Shown: positions 50,856 through 59,822, counted from the first letter of the stretch. The stretch: 64,000 bases of DNA from Nocardioides jishulii (GCF_006007965.1 NZ_CP040748.1:310001-374000), one strand, 5' to 3'. Notes: generated by a model from the sequence alone, not told the origin. Made by a program: numbers and translations.

Positions 50856-51437
50856 TCAGTCCTCGACGCCCCGCCCCCAGGTCACCGTCTCGGCGACCGC
50901 GGGCGGGGCGTCGTCGCGCAGCTGGGGGTCGGGAGTGGCGCCGAGGGAGGCATTGACGCTGGAGAAGGCCAAGCGGAGCGCGACGTAGGTGGTGAGGGCG
51001 AAGACCTGGCGGTCGTCGAAGCCCACCGTGCGCAGCGCGTCGACGTCTGTCGCCTGCGTGGCCGCGGGGTTCCGCACCACGGCGTCGGCCCACTGCGCCA
51101 GGGTCCGGACCCGTTGGGGCAGGTCGTCGAGCTCGCCGCGCAGCACCGCCAGCGCGGTCGCCTCGTCGGCGAGGCGGCTCAACCGCCCGCCCCAGGCCAG
51201 CGCACAGTAGCTGTCACCGAGCGCAGCGGCCGTCGCGCAGATCAGCACGCCACGGTCGGCCGGCGTGAGCCGGGCGACCTCCGCGGTGTGCACCAGCAGT
51301 GAGGTGAGGGCCTCGTTGGTGGGTGGGTCATGGGCCCACAGGTGGGTCAGGTTCATCACGTAGCCGTCGTCGGCGACGTCGGCGGCGTAGAGCGTCTGGA
51401 CGGCGGGCCCGTCCACGGGTTCGCTGAGAAAGGTCAT
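50856..51437 (-). CDS. AhpD/carboxymuconolactone decarboxylase-like protein
   Basis: 193 residues from ATG 51437. The helical pattern and DRGVLICATAAALGDSYCALAWGGRLS region resemble AhpD-like proteins, but only one cysteine is present where AhpD peroxidases have Cys-x-x-Cys. The similarity is therefore structural, and peroxidase activity is doubtful. TGGAAT 5 nt upstream may be its -10 box. Divergent from the BCCT transporter gene. Confidence 0.68.
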   Translation of the reverse strand: MTFLSEPVDGPAVQTLYAADVADDGYVMNLTHLWAHDPPTNEALTSLLVHTAEVARLTPADRGVLICATAAALGDSYCALAWGGRLSRLADEATALAVLRGELDDLPQRVRTLAQWADAVVRNPAATQATDVDALRTVGFDDRQVFALTTYVALRLAFSSVNASLGATPDPQLRDDAPPAVAETVTWGRGVED

Positions 51438-51555
51438 GACCCATTCCACGGCCACCGCCCGGTGAGGGGCAACGGCCGGCGTGACCTGATTCTCTCTCCT
51501 ACCCAGTTTGGGAGATGGTGGCCGGCGGGAAAAGTGAATCCTTGACGATCCCCCC

Positions 51556-53469
51556 ATGAATCCCCATGACAGGAGAGGCGCTGCGACGCGCCGAAGCCAC
51601 ATGCGTGACACCACAGACCGGCACGGACCCCAATTGACGCCGGAGCCGGAGTTCCCGGCCGACGACGCCGCGGAACGGCACCCGGCCCTCGACTACGCCC
51701 CTCTCGACGACCAGCAGCGTGGCGGCTTCGACAAGGTGGTCTTCGGCGTCACCGCCGCCATCGTCCTGGCCTTCCTGGCCTGGGGTGCCGCCGACACCGA
51801 GGGCCTCGCCACCTGGTCGAGCGGCGCCCTGGGGTGGATCATCGAGCACACCGGGTGGCTGTTCATCCTGGTCTCCAGCGGCTTCGTGGTCTTCGTGCTG
51901 TGGCTGGCGATCGGCAAGTACGGCAACATCCCGCTGGGGCGTGACGACGAGGCGCCCGAGTTCCGCACCACCTCGTGGGTGGCGATGATGTTCAGCGCCG
52001 GCATGGGCATCGGCCTGATGTTCTGGGGCGCCGCCGAGCCGCTGGAGTACGTCCGCAACGTCATCCCCGGCACCGACGCCGACCACGCGGTCGAGACCGC
52101 GATGGCGCAGACGCTCTTCCACTGGACGCTGCACCCCTGGGCGATCTACTGCGTCGTCGGCCTCGCGGTGGCGTACGGCCTGTACCGCAAGGGCCGCGTG
52201 CAGCTGATCAGCGCCGTCTTCCGCCCGCTGCTCGGCAAGGCCGTCGACGGGCCCGTGGGCAAGGTCATCGACATGCTCGCGATCTTCGCGACGCTCTTCG
52301 GCTCCGCCGCCTCGCTGGGGCTGGGCGCCCTGCAGATCGCCGAGGGCTACCGCATCGTCTCGGGCGGCAACCAGGTCACCAACACCTTCCTGGTGCTGCT
52401 GATCGTCGGGCTGACCATCGCCTTCATCGTCTCGGCCGTCTCCGGCGTCGCGCGTGGCATCCAGTGGCTGAGCAACATCAACATGGTGCTCGCCCTGCTG
52501 CTCGCCCTCTTCGTCTTCCTCGTGGGCCCCACGATCTTCGTGCTCAACATGGTGCCCACCGCGCTGGGGTCGTACGTCGACCAGATGGGCGTGATGGCGG
52601 GCCGCACGGGCGCCGAGGGCCCCGAGGTCGCTGGCTGGCTCGGCTCGTGGACCGTCTTCTACTGGGCGTGGTGGGTGAGCTGGACGCCGTTCGTCGGCAT
52701 GTTCATCGCCCGCATCTCGCGCGGGCGCACCATCCGCCAGTTCGTCACCGGAGTGCTCCTGGTGCCCAGCGTGGTGAGCCTGCTGTGGTTCGCGATCTTC
52801 GGTGGCGCAGCCATCTTCGAGACGCAGAACGGCGTCGACCTCGGTGACAACTCCACGCAGGTCCTCTTCCGCCTGCTCGACCAGTACCCGGTCGCCGAGG
52901 TCACCAGCGTCCTGGTGATGGTCCTGGTCGGCATCTTCTTCGTCTCCGGCGCCGACGCCGCCTCCATCGTGATGGGGTCGCTCTCGGAGCGCGGAGCGGT
53001 CGAGCCCAAGCGCCTCAACGTGGTGTTCTGGGGCTCGCTCACCGGAGCGGTGGCCGCGGTGATGCTGGTGATCGGCAACAACTCCGGCCAAGGGGGCGAC
53101 GCGGCGCTGCAAGGGCTGCAGAACGTCACGATCGTCGCAGCGCTGCCGTTCGTCGTGGTGATGATCGGCATCTGCGTGTCGCTGGTGCGCGACCTCAGCC
53201 GGGACCCGATGGTCGTACGCCGCGCGTACGCGATCTCCCGTGTCGAGGAGGCCGTCGTCCAAGGACTCACCGACCACGGCGACGAGTTCGCCCTGGCCGT
53301 GGTGCACGACGAGGCCGGCACCAACCCGGTCACCCTGCCCGACCTCACCGTGCCCGACCCGGACGAGGCCTCGGTCGTCGCCGACGGGCGGGTCGGGGAG
53401 CAGATCGAGGTGGCTGCCGGTGTCCCCGACTCCGACACCGACGCGGCCGAGGAGCTGCCCCGGGTCTGA
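51556..53469 (+). CDS. BCCT family glycine betaine/choline transporter
   Basis: 637 residues from ATG 51556; ATG 51601 is an equally possible start, since neither has a clear ribosome binding site. Twelve membrane segments, with FSAGMGIGLMFWGAAEPLEY and WAWWVSWTPFVGMFIARISRG, the BCCT signatures. The hydrophilic N- (about 55 residues) and acidic C-terminal tails resemble osmosensing domains of this family. It takes up betaine-like compatible solutes with Na+ or H+. Confidence 0.9.
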   Translation: MNPHDRRGAATRRSHMRDTTDRHGPQLTPEPEFPADDAAERHPALDYAPLDDQQRGGFDKVVFGVTAAIVLAFLAWGAADTEGLATWSSGALGWIIEHTGWLFILVSSGFVVFVLWLAIGKYGNIPLGRDDEAPEFRTTSWVAMMFSAGMGIGLMFWGAAEPLEYVRNVIPGTDADHAVETAMAQTLFHWTLHPWAIYCVVGLAVAYGLYRKGRVQLISAVFRPLLGKAVDGPVGKVIDMLAIFATLFGSAASLGLGALQIAEGYRIVSGGNQVTNTFLVLLIVGLTIAFIVSAVSGVARGIQWLSNINMVLALLLALFVFLVGPTIFVLNMVPTALGSYVDQMGVMAGRTGAEGPEVAGWLGSWTVFYWAWWVSWTPFVGMFIARISRGRTIRQFVTGVLLVPSVVSLLWFAIFGGAAIFETQNGVDLGDNSTQVLFRLLDQYPVAEVTSVLVMVLVGIFFVSGADAASIVMGSLSERGAVEPKRLNVVFWGSLTGAVAAVMLVIGNNSGQGGDAALQGLQNVTIVAALPFVVVMIGICVSLVRDLSRDPMVVRRAYAISRVEEAVVQGLTDHGDEFALAVVHDEAGTNPVTLPDLTVPDPDEASVVADGRVGEQIEVAAGVPDSDTDAAEELPRV

Positions 53470-53496
53470 GGTCGCTCCCGTACGCAGCAGGCAAGC

Positions 53497-53532
53497 ACGA
53501 AGGTCCGGCCCCTGAGGGGACCGGACCTTCGT
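53497..53532. terminator. Bidirectional terminator hairpin
   Basis: ACGAAGGTCCGG (53497-53508) and CCGGACCTTCGT (53521-53532) form a perfect 12-bp stem with a 12-base loop between the converging BCCT and Ig-like genes, 27 bp past the BCCT stop. Confidence 0.8.
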
Positions 53533-53548
53533 CGTGTGCGGTGCAGGA

Positions 53549-54298
53549 TCAGCGCTCGCGGAGCGGGCGTGCTGGCGCGAGCCAGCCGGTGTACGCCGCC
53601 GACTCGCCCTTGAGGTGCGCGATCAGCGACGCCTGGGCGCGCGGACGCGGGCTCGGCGGGAGCGGCTTCTGCTTCTTCGGGAGCTTGATGCCCTTGACGT
53701 AGCCGTACTTCTGGGCGCCGTTGTTCCCGTTGGAGGCGACCCAGGTGACGGCCTTGCGGCGCACGCTGATGACCTTGGTCTTCTTCTTGCCGATGCGGAC
53801 CTGCTTGTCCGGGCTTCCCTTCTCGGCGTGGCCCCAGGCGAAGTCGATGGCGTAGCCGTTCTTGTTGACGACCTTGAGCTTGCCGGGGCGGTTCTTGATC
53901 TTGGTGACCGAGAGGGTCATCTTCGGCGACGGCTTCACGACGACGGTGAGGGTGCCGGGCACCAGCGTCTCGAAGTCGCAGGCCCAGTACTTGAAGGTGT
54001 AGGTGCCGGCGGACTTCACGTCGGCGATGACGAGATGCATGCTGAACAGCTCGGCGAACATGACCTTGCCGTCGAGGACCTCCTCAATGCGGCAGACCTT
54101 GAGCTCGTCACCATCGGGGTCGGTGTCGTTGGCCAGGAGAACGGGGAGGGCGATCGTGTTCTCGTACATCGTCACGGTGTCGTTGACGACCACGGGCGGG
54201 GCGGCGTTGGCCGGCGCGGCCAGGGAGAGAGCTCCCAGGGTCGAGGCGACCATTCCGGTGGCGAAGAGGGTCGCCAGGCGTGCTGTCAGTCTGCGCAT
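53549..54298 (-). CDS. Secreted Ig-like (cadherin/VCBS-type) protein
   Basis: 249 residues. Signal peptide (MRRLTARLATLFATGMVAST, cut after ANA, about residue 32). The first domain, DTVTMYENTIALPVLLANDTDPDGDEL, matches the repeats found in bacterial surface adhesins; two Cys (CRIEE, ACDFE) may form a disulfide. The C-terminal half is Lys-rich and basic. TAGTTT 6 nt before the ATG (complement of 54305-54310) suggests a leaderless transcript. Role unknown. Confidence 0.75.
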   Translation of the reverse strand: MRRLTARLATLFATGMVASTLGALSLAAPANAAPPVVVNDTVTMYENTIALPVLLANDTDPDGDELKVCRIEEVLDGKVMFAELFSMHLVIADVKSAGTYTFKYWACDFETLVPGTLTVVVKPSPKMTLSVTKIKNRPGKLKVVNKNGYAIDFAWGHAEKGSPDKQVRIGKKKTKVISVRRKAVTWVASNGNNGAQKYGYVKGIKLPKKQKPLPPSPRPRAQASLIAHLKGESAAYTGWLAPARPLRER

Positions 54299-54339
54299 GC
54301 GAGGAAACTAGTGCGGCGCACCCTCACTGCGCAGGCGTT

Positions 54340-54651
54340 TCACCCCTTGTCGCCCCGGACGTCGAGCACGACCTCGAACTCCATGAGGTCAGCGCCGGTG
54401 GCCACCGGCTTGCCGTGCTGCCCGGCATGGGCGGCGCGTGAGTCGCCGTCACGCCAGGCGGCGAACGACTCCTCGTCGGCCCACTGGGTCACGACGAAGT
54501 AGCGCTCCTCGCCGGCGGTGGGACGCAGCAGCTGGAAGCCGAGGAACCCGGGAGAGTCCTGCACCGTGCTGGCACGTTCGGCGAAGCGACGCTCCAGCTC
54601 GGGGCCGGCCTGCGGTGGGAGGGAGATGGCGTTGATCTTCACGACGGACAT
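54340..54651 (-). CDS. Antibiotic biosynthesis monooxygenase (ABM) domain protein
   Basis: 103 residues from ATG 54651. A single ABM ferredoxin-like domain: VVKINAISLP with Asn7, FAERASTVQDSPGFLGFQLLRP and YFVVTQWADEESFAAW. Asn near the N-terminus and Trp/Phe at these places resemble heme-degrading monooxygenases (MhuD/IsdG group), but a general ABM function is also possible. TACCGT lies 6 nt upstream. Confidence 0.8.
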   Translation of the reverse strand: MSVVKINAISLPPQAGPELERRFAERASTVQDSPGFLGFQLLRPTAGEERYFVVTQWADEESFAAWRDGDSRAAHAGQHGKPVATGADLMEFEVVLDVRGDKG

Positions 54652-54741
54652 GCCCCCACGGTAGTCCCGGCTCGGCGGCCCGCAAGGGGGCAGTACGGGT
54701 GCGTCCGGACGGGGACGAGCCGTCCCGGGCCACACGATGGT

Positions 54742-54747
54742 TAGGCT
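54742..54747 (+). promoter_or_regulatory. -10 box of purC
   Basis: TAGGCT is 6 nt before the purC GTG, so the message is likely leaderless. Confidence 0.6.
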
Positions 54748-54753
54748 TGGCGG

Positions 54754-55650
54754 GTGGCCGACCTCAACATTCCCGCTGCTCCCGCCATCGCCGGGACCAC
54801 CCATCTGCACAGCGGCAAGGTGCGCGACCTCTACCGCATCGACGAGGGTGAGCACGCCGGTCGTCTCCTGATGGTGGCCAGCGACCGGATCTCGGCCTAC
54901 GACCACGTCCTCTCCTCGACCATCCCGGACAAGGGCGAGATCCTCACCCGGATGTCGTTGTGGTGGTTCGACCAGCTGGCCGACCTGGTGCCCAACCACG
55001 TCGTCTCGACCGACGTCCCTGCCTCCGTCGCCGGGCGCGCGGTGATCTGCGAGAGCCTCGACATGTATCCGGTCGAGTGCGTGGCTCGCGGCTACCTGAC
55101 CGGCTCCGGCCTGGCCGACTACGAGGCCACCGGCGAGGTCTGCGGCATCGCCCTGCCCGACGGTCTCGAGGACGGCTCCCGGCTCCCCGCGCCGATCTTC
55201 ACGCCCGCCGCGAAGGCTGCCGTCGGCGACCACGACGAGAACGTGTCCTACGCCGCCGTCGAGCGTGAGGTCGGCACCGAGCGCGCTGCCGAGCTGCGTG
55301 ACCTGACGCTGGCCATCTACGCGCGGGCCGAGGAGGTCGCACGCGAGCGCGGCATCATCCTGGCCGACACGAAGTTCGAGTTCGGCGCGCGCCCCGACGG
55401 CACGACCGTGCTCGCCGACGAGGTGCTCACCCCCGACTCGTCACGCTTCTGGCCCGCCTCCGACTGGCAGCCGGGCCTCGTCCAGCCGTCCTACGACAAG
55501 CAGATCGTGCGCAACTGGCTGACCTCCGACGCCTCGGGGTGGGACCGCCACGGCGACACCCCGCCGCCGCCCCTGCCCATCGAGGTCGTCGAGCTGACCC
55601 GCTCGAAGTACGTCGAGGCGTACGAGCGCCTCACCGGCCTGGCCTTCTGA
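54754..55650 (+). CDS. purC: SAICAR synthetase PurC
   Basis: 298 residues from GTG 54754. It has the N-terminal [36 protein letters not shown] and the C-terminal [13 protein letters not shown] signatures. It joins aspartate to CAIR with ATP in purine synthesis. The stop region overlaps a 17-bp tandem repeat, and a terminator hairpin follows. Confidence 0.95.
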   Translation: MADLNIPAAPAIAGTTHLHSGKVRDLYRIDEGEHAGRLLMVASDRISAYDHVLSSTIPDKGEILTRMSLWWFDQLADLVPNHVVSTDVPASVAGRAVICESLDMYPVECVARGYLTGSGLADYEATGEVCGIALPDGLEDGSRLPAPIFTPAAKAAVGDHDENVSYAAVEREVGTERAAELRDLTLAIYARAEEVARERGIILADTKFEFGARPDGTTVLADEVLTPDSSRFWPASDWQPGLVQPSYDKQIVRNWLTSDASGWDRHGDTPPPPLPIEVVELTRSKYVEAYERLTGLAF

Positions 55651-55675
55651 GACGCGGGGCCTTCTGAGGCGCGGG
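55642..55675 (+). repeat. 17-bp tandem duplication across the purC stop
   Basis: Two head-to-tail copies (55642-55658 and 55659-55675) that differ at one base; the unit starts GCCTTCTGAG. The first copy holds the last codons and TGA of purC, so the second is a recent duplication in the 3' untranslated region, next to the terminator. Confidence 0.8.
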
Positions 55676-55688
55676 GCTGCGGAGCCCC
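55673..55688 (+). terminator. Terminator hairpin after purC
   Basis: GGGGCT-GCGG-AGCCCC is a 6-bp GC-rich stem, followed by a T-rich stretch (ACTTTCTCGATTTCTTC). Confidence 0.7.
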
Positions 55689-55719
55689 CAGAAACTTTCT
55701 CGATTTCTTCTCGTCCGGT

Positions 55720-55747
55720 GCATCCACGAGCGGCACATCTGCGGAGA
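55720..55747 (+). promoter_or_regulatory. Possible SigK-type promoter of the fasciclin gene
   Basis: GCATCC at 55720-55725 is close to the CCATCC -35 recalled for mycobacterial SigK; 16 bp later CGGAGA (55742-55747) agrees only in half with the CCGAAT -10. Its place 52-79 bp upstream of the start is right, but the match is weak. Confidence 0.25.
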
Positions 55748-55798
55748 AGACGTCAACAGGGCGCCACCGTGGTGCCCGGACGTTCGAGAGGAAGTCCC

Positions 55799-56437
55799 AT
55801 GAAGCGCCTCACCGGTTCCATCGCCGCCCTCGCCACGGCCGCCACCATCCTCGCCACCGTCGGCCCGGTCGGCACGGCCAACGCCGCCCCCAAGGAGCGC
55901 TCCCTCGTCAAGGTGCTCACCTCTGACGGCAACCACTTCGACAAGAACCGCAACGACTTCGACATCGTCACCGAGGCCGCGCTGGCCGTCGTGAAGGCGA
56001 AGCCCGACTCGCCCGTCGCCCTGCTCGCCGACGGAAGCGTCAAGCTGACCGCCTTCATCCCCAACGACGAGGCCTTCCGCCTCCTCGTCCACGACCTCAC
56101 CGGCAAGCGTCTGCGCTCGGAGAAGCGCATCTTCAACACCCTGGTCCGGGTGGCCGGCGTCGACACGGTCGAGCAGGTGCTGCTCTACCACGTCGTGCCG
56201 GGCGCCAAGATCAACAGCAAGGCGGCCCTGAAGTCCAACAACGCCGTGCTGACCACCGCCCAGGGCGGCACGGTCAAGGTCAAGGTCCGCACGGGCAAGA
56301 AGCCGCAGATCAAGCTGCTCGACCGCGACCCCAACAACCGCAACCCGCGCGTGGTCCTGTCGAAGGTCGACATCAACAAGGGCAACAAGCAGATCGCCCA
56401 CGGCATCGACCGCGTGCTGCGCCCGATCGACCTCTGA
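55799..56437 (+). CDS. Secreted fasciclin (FAS1) domain protein
   Basis: 212 residues from ATG 55799 behind GAGAGG. Signal peptide (MKRLTGSIAALATAATILAT, cut near ANA about residue 29), then one FAS1 domain: FDIVTEAALAVV, KLTAFIPNDEAFRLLV, VLLYHVVPGAKI, and a final IAHGIDRVLRP. FAS1 proteins mediate adhesion or lipid binding. The closest known parallel is MPT70/MPT83 of mycobacteria, whose genes lie by sigK-rskA; here too a sigK-rskA pair follows. Confidence 0.88.
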   Translation: MKRLTGSIAALATAATILATVGPVGTANAAPKERSLVKVLTSDGNHFDKNRNDFDIVTEAALAVVKAKPDSPVALLADGSVKLTAFIPNDEAFRLLVHDLTGKRLRSEKRIFNTLVRVAGVDTVEQVLLYHVVPGAKINSKAALKSNNAVLTTAQGGTVKVKVRTGKKPQIKLLDRDPNNRNPRVVLSKVDINKGNKQIAHGIDRVLRPIDL

Positions 56438-56567
56438 GCCCGACCGGTGCGCTGACGCTGGCCACGAGTCCGTCGTGTGGGTCGCCCCCGGGCCGCTCGG
56501 CCCGGACCCGGCCGCCGGCCGTCCCGAGACGTACGACGACGTCACGGGGCGGTCGGCCACGGGGCTG

Positions 56568-56573
56568 TACGGT
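56568..56573 (+). promoter_or_regulatory. -10 box of the sigK-like gene
   Basis: TACGGT lies 6 nt before GTG 56580, supporting a leaderless transcript and this start over an in-frame one 105 bp upstream. Confidence 0.55.
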
Positions 56574-56579
56574 GACGAG

Positions 56580-57170
56580 GTGAGCGCCTCGAGCTACGAG
56601 CTGACGGTCGCCGACCTGGCCGTAGGCCTGCGGGACGGTGACCGGGACTGCCTCGAAGAGGTCTTCCGACGGTGGTCGTCGCTGGTGCACACGGTCGCGG
56701 TCCGCGCCCTCGGTGCCCACCACGAGGCGGAGGACGTCACCCAGCAGGTCTTCATCTCGGCGTGGCGCAGTCGCCACACCTTGAACCCCAGCGACCACGC
56801 GCTGCCGGCGTGGCTGATCGGCATCGCGCGGCACCGGATCTCCGACCGGTTGGCCGAACGAGCCCGTGACGCCCAGAAGGTCGCCTCGGTCGTCGCCCGT
56901 GAGGCCAGCTCCGGTGTGCAGGAGCAAGGCGAGCCGGCGGCGTCCGACGCCATGGGCGGTGTCGTCGACCGGCTGGTGCTGGCGCAACAGGTCGACGAGC
57001 TCGGTGAGCCGCGGCGTACGATCCTGCGCCTGGCCTTCCACGAGGACCTCACCCACGAACAGATCTCCACCCGGACCGGACTTCCGCTCGGCACGGTCAA
57101 GAGCCACCTGCGACGCGGCCTGGTCCACCTACGACGGACGCTGGAGGAGGTGCGTCATGAGTTCAGCTGA
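56580..57170 (+). CDS. sigK: ECF sigma factor, SigK-like
   Basis: 196 residues from GTG 56580 (an upstream in-frame start at 56475 is less likely given the -10 box). Region 2: HTVAVRALGAHHEAEDVTQQ and VFISAWR; region 4: HEDLTHEQISTRTGLPLGTVKSHLRRGL. The next gene encodes an RskA-type anti-sigma factor and overlaps by 14 bp, which with the fasciclin gene upstream supports SigK. It should direct RNA polymerase to a small regulon after release from the membrane anti-sigma factor. Confidence 0.85.
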   Translation: MSASSYELTVADLAVGLRDGDRDCLEEVFRRWSSLVHTVAVRALGAHHEAEDVTQQVFISAWRSRHTLNPSDHALPAWLIGIARHRISDRLAERARDAQKVASVVAREASSGVQEQGEPAASDAMGGVVDRLVLAQQVDELGEPRRTILRLAFHEDLTHEQISTRTGLPLGTVKSHLRRGLVHLRRTLEEVRHEFS

Positions 57171-57891
57171 GCACGACCACGTCGCCACCGAGCTCCTGGC
57201 TGCCCTCGCGATGGGGGAGTCGGCCGACGAGCTCGGCCTCGACCCGCAGCAGCGCGACCACCTGGCCGACTGTGCGAGCTGCACCGCCGAGGTCGCTGCG
57301 CTGCGTGAGACGCTGGAGCTCATCGCCGTCGGCGGCGGCACGACGCTCGCCCGCCCGCCCGCCTCGGTGTGGGAGGGCGTCCGGGCCGAGCTCGGCCGGC
57401 CGCCCGAGGTCACGCCGATCAGGCGTCGCCGAGCCGTGCCGACCTGGTTCGCTGCGACAGCTGCCGCGGTCGCCCTCGCCGCCGGCGTGGGGCTCGGCGC
57501 CTGGATCGTGGCGCCCGACCAGCAGGACGAGCCGGCCCCGCAGGCGCAGGTCGTGGGCGAGGCCCCCCTGGCCTCCCTCGACGGGGCGCCGGAGGACCGC
57601 GGTGCGGCGGTCGTACGCCGTGTCGGCGACCACCTCGTGCTGCACGTCGAGGCGAGCGACCTCGGTGGCCCGGCCGGGGAGTCGGACGGCACGCGCGAGG
57701 TGTGGCTGATCAACGTCGACGGCAAGCGGATGGTCTCGCTCGGGCTGCTGCCCGCGGGGGAGGCCGGCGACTTCGACTTCCCCGAACGGCTGCTCGACCG
57801 GGGTTACCGGATCGTCGACATCTCCTACGAGCCCGACGACGGTGACCCCGTGCACTCCGGCCAGAGCCTGGCCCGGGGCGAGATCGCCTGA
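57157..57891 (+). CDS. rskA: Anti-sigma factor RskA-like
   Basis: 244 residues from ATG 57157, overlapping sigK by 14 bp. The N-terminal cytoplasmic part has a zinc-binding anti-sigma motif HLADCASC (35-42). A membrane segment lies at about 96-118, and the exported C-terminal domain (VVRRVGDHLVLHVEA, TREVWLINVDGKRMVSLGLL) matches the RskA family. It should hold SigK at the membrane until regulated proteolysis frees it. Confidence 0.87.
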   Translation: MSSAEHDHVATELLAALAMGESADELGLDPQQRDHLADCASCTAEVAALRETLELIAVGGGTTLARPPASVWEGVRAELGRPPEVTPIRRRRAVPTWFAATAAAVALAAGVGLGAWIVAPDQQDEPAPQAQVVGEAPLASLDGAPEDRGAAVVRRVGDHLVLHVEASDLGGPAGESDGTREVWLINVDGKRMVSLGLLPAGEAGDFDFPERLLDRGYRIVDISYEPDDGDPVHSGQSLARGEIA

Positions 57892-57901
57892 CCGACGGAC
57901 C

Positions 57902-57923
57902 AGCCGCCCGTGGTTCGGCGGCT
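57902..57923 (+). terminator. Possible terminator after rskA
   Basis: AGCCGCC (57902-57908) and GGCGGCT (57917-57923) form a perfect 7-bp stem, 10 bp past the rskA stop, with no T-run. Confidence 0.4.
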
Positions 57924-57958
57924 CCCCGAGTGTGGCGTGGACCACTACATTCGGCTCC

Positions 57959-59515
57959 ATGACGAATCTCGCGTCCCTGCTCTCCGACACCGCTGCCCGT
58001 TTCGGTGACCGCACCGCGATCGTGATCGGCGACATGCGGCTCAGCTACGCCCGGCTCGACCAGTACTCGACGCTCTGCGCCAGCCTGCTCGCCTCGCGCG
58101 GCATCGGCCCCGGCGACAAGGTGGCGCTGACCTGCCCCAACCTGCCCTTCTTCACGATCGCCTACTACGGCATCCTCAAGGCCGGCGCGACCGTGGTGCC
58201 GCTCAACGTGCTGCTGAAGGGCCGTGAGGTGGCTTACCACCTGGCGGACTCGGAGGCGAAGGCCTACCTCTGCTTCGAGGGCACTCCCGAGATGCCGATG
58301 GGACGGGAGGGCCATGCCGCCTTCACCGCCACCGACTCCTGCGAGCACTTCTTCGTCATCACCGCCCAGATGGGCGCTCCGTCGCCGATCACGGGCACGG
58401 AGTCGATGGTCACGGCCATGGCGGGCGCCTCCGCCGACTTCACCGGCCCGGAGCTGTCCGGCGACGACGGTGCCGTCATCCTCTACACGTCGGGCACGAC
58501 CGGCCAGCCCAAGGGCGCGGAGCTGACCCACTCCAACATGCTCTCCAACGCGCTGGCCTCCGACCAGCTCTTCGGGGCCGATGCGGAGCGCCCGGACACC
58601 TACCTCTGCGTCCTCCCGCTCTTCCACTCCTTCGGCCAGACGGTGATCCAGAACAGTGCGATCGCCTTCGGTGGCACCATCGTGATGCTGCCGCGCTTCG
58701 ACGCCGAGGCCGCGCTCCAGCTCATGGCCGCGGAGAGGATCACCTTCTTCGCGGGCGTCCCGACGATGTACTGGGCCCTGCTCGGCGTCCTGGACGACTC
58801 CGGCGTCGACGTCAAGGGGATCGCCGAGCACCTGCGCGTCGCCGTCTCCGGCGGTGCCGCGCTGCCGGTCGAGGTGCACCGCGAGTTCGAGCGGCGCTTC
58901 GGCGTCACGATCATGGAGGGCTACGGGCTCTCGGAGACCTCGCCGGTCGCCAGCTTCTCGACGTTCGGCGAGCCGGTACGCCCCGGCTCCATCGGCCCGG
59001 CGATCCCCGGCGTCGAGATGAAGCTGATCAACCCCGTGCCCGGCCAGTGGGACGAGGCGCCTGCCGGTGAGGTCGGCGAGATCGCGATCAAGGGGCCCAA
59101 CGTCATGAAGGGCTACTACAACCGGCCCGAGGCGACGGCTGAGGTCATCCAGGACGGCTGGTTCCGCACCGGCGACCTGGCCCGGGTCGACGAGGACGGG
59201 TGGTACTACATCGTCGACCGCACCAAGGACCTGATCATCCGAGGCGGCTACAACGTCTACCCGCGCGAGATCGAGGAGGTGCTGCTCACCCATCCGGACG
59301 TCTCGCTGGCTGCGGTGATCGGTGTCCCGCACGACAGTCACGGCGAGGAGATCAAGGCCGTGGTCATCCGCAAGCCGGGGGCGACGGTGACCGAGGACGA
59401 GCTGCTGGCGTGGGGCAAGGAGCAGATGGCGGCGTACAAGTATCCGCGCATCATCGAGTTCCGCGACTCCCTGCCGATGACGGCGACGGGCAAGATCCTC
59501 AAGCGCGAGCTGTGA
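57959..59515 (+). CDS. AMP-dependent acyl-CoA synthetase/ligase
   Basis: 518 residues from ATG 57959, with TACATT 7 nt upstream (leaderless). AMP-binding motif LYTSGTTGQPKGAELTH, then VSGGAALPVEV, GYGLSETSPVAS, the GWFRTGDLARVDEDGWYYIV region and the C-terminal lysine in TATGKILKREL. It activates a carboxylic acid, probably a fatty acid, to its CoA thioester. Chain length is unknown. Confidence 0.92.
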   Translation: MTNLASLLSDTAARFGDRTAIVIGDMRLSYARLDQYSTLCASLLASRGIGPGDKVALTCPNLPFFTIAYYGILKAGATVVPLNVLLKGREVAYHLADSEAKAYLCFEGTPEMPMGREGHAAFTATDSCEHFFVITAQMGAPSPITGTESMVTAMAGASADFTGPELSGDDGAVILYTSGTTGQPKGAELTHSNMLSNALASDQLFGADAERPDTYLCVLPLFHSFGQTVIQNSAIAFGGTIVMLPRFDAEAALQLMAAERITFFAGVPTMYWALLGVLDDSGVDVKGIAEHLRVAVSGGAALPVEVHREFERRFGVTIMEGYGLSETSPVASFSTFGEPVRPGSIGPAIPGVEMKLINPVPGQWDEAPAGEVGEIAIKGPNVMKGYYNRPEATAEVIQDGWFRTGDLARVDEDGWYYIVDRTKDLIIRGGYNVYPREIEEVLLTHPDVSLAAVIGVPHDSHGEEIKAVVIRKPGATVTEDELLAWGKEQMAAYKYPRIIEFRDSLPMTATGKILKREL

Positions 59516-59538
59516 GCGGGCCACCGTAGGCTGCCCGC

Positions 59539-59730
59539 ATGGCCAAGTCCTTCGGCGTCGCGCTCGGTGTCCTCATGCTCGTCTCCGGAGCCGTGTGGAC
59601 CTTCCAGGGGCTGGGGTGGATCGGCAGCTCCGCCATGAGCGGCGTGGAGATCTGGGCCACCATCGGCCCGATCGTCGCCGGCCTCGGCCTGGCGCTGCTG
59701 ATCGTCGTGCTCAAGGGCCGGCCCCACTGA
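59539..59730 (+). CDS. Small two-helix membrane protein
   Basis: 63 residues; two hydrophobic segments (about 5-27 and 39-58) around a GIG-type turn. TAGGCT at 59527-59532 sits 6 nt before the ATG. It follows the acyl-CoA ligase by 23 bp. No family recognised. Confidence 0.7.
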   Translation: MAKSFGVALGVLMLVSGAVWTFQGLGWIGSSAMSGVEIWATIGPIVAGLGLALLIVVLKGRPH

Positions 59731-59778
59731 CGTCTGCTCCCGATGCGGCCGCTGGTCAGGAGCCTGTGCGTGGGCGGA

Positions 59779-59784
59779 TAGACT
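59779..59784 (+). promoter_or_regulatory. -10 box of purS-purQ
   Basis: TAGACT is 38 bp upstream of the purS GTG, leaving a short leader with AGGAG in front of the start codon, unlike the leaderless purC and purD. Confidence 0.5.
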
Positions 59785-59822
59785 CCGCGAGGAGATTTCC
59801 CCGCGCGCACAGGAGCAGCCCC

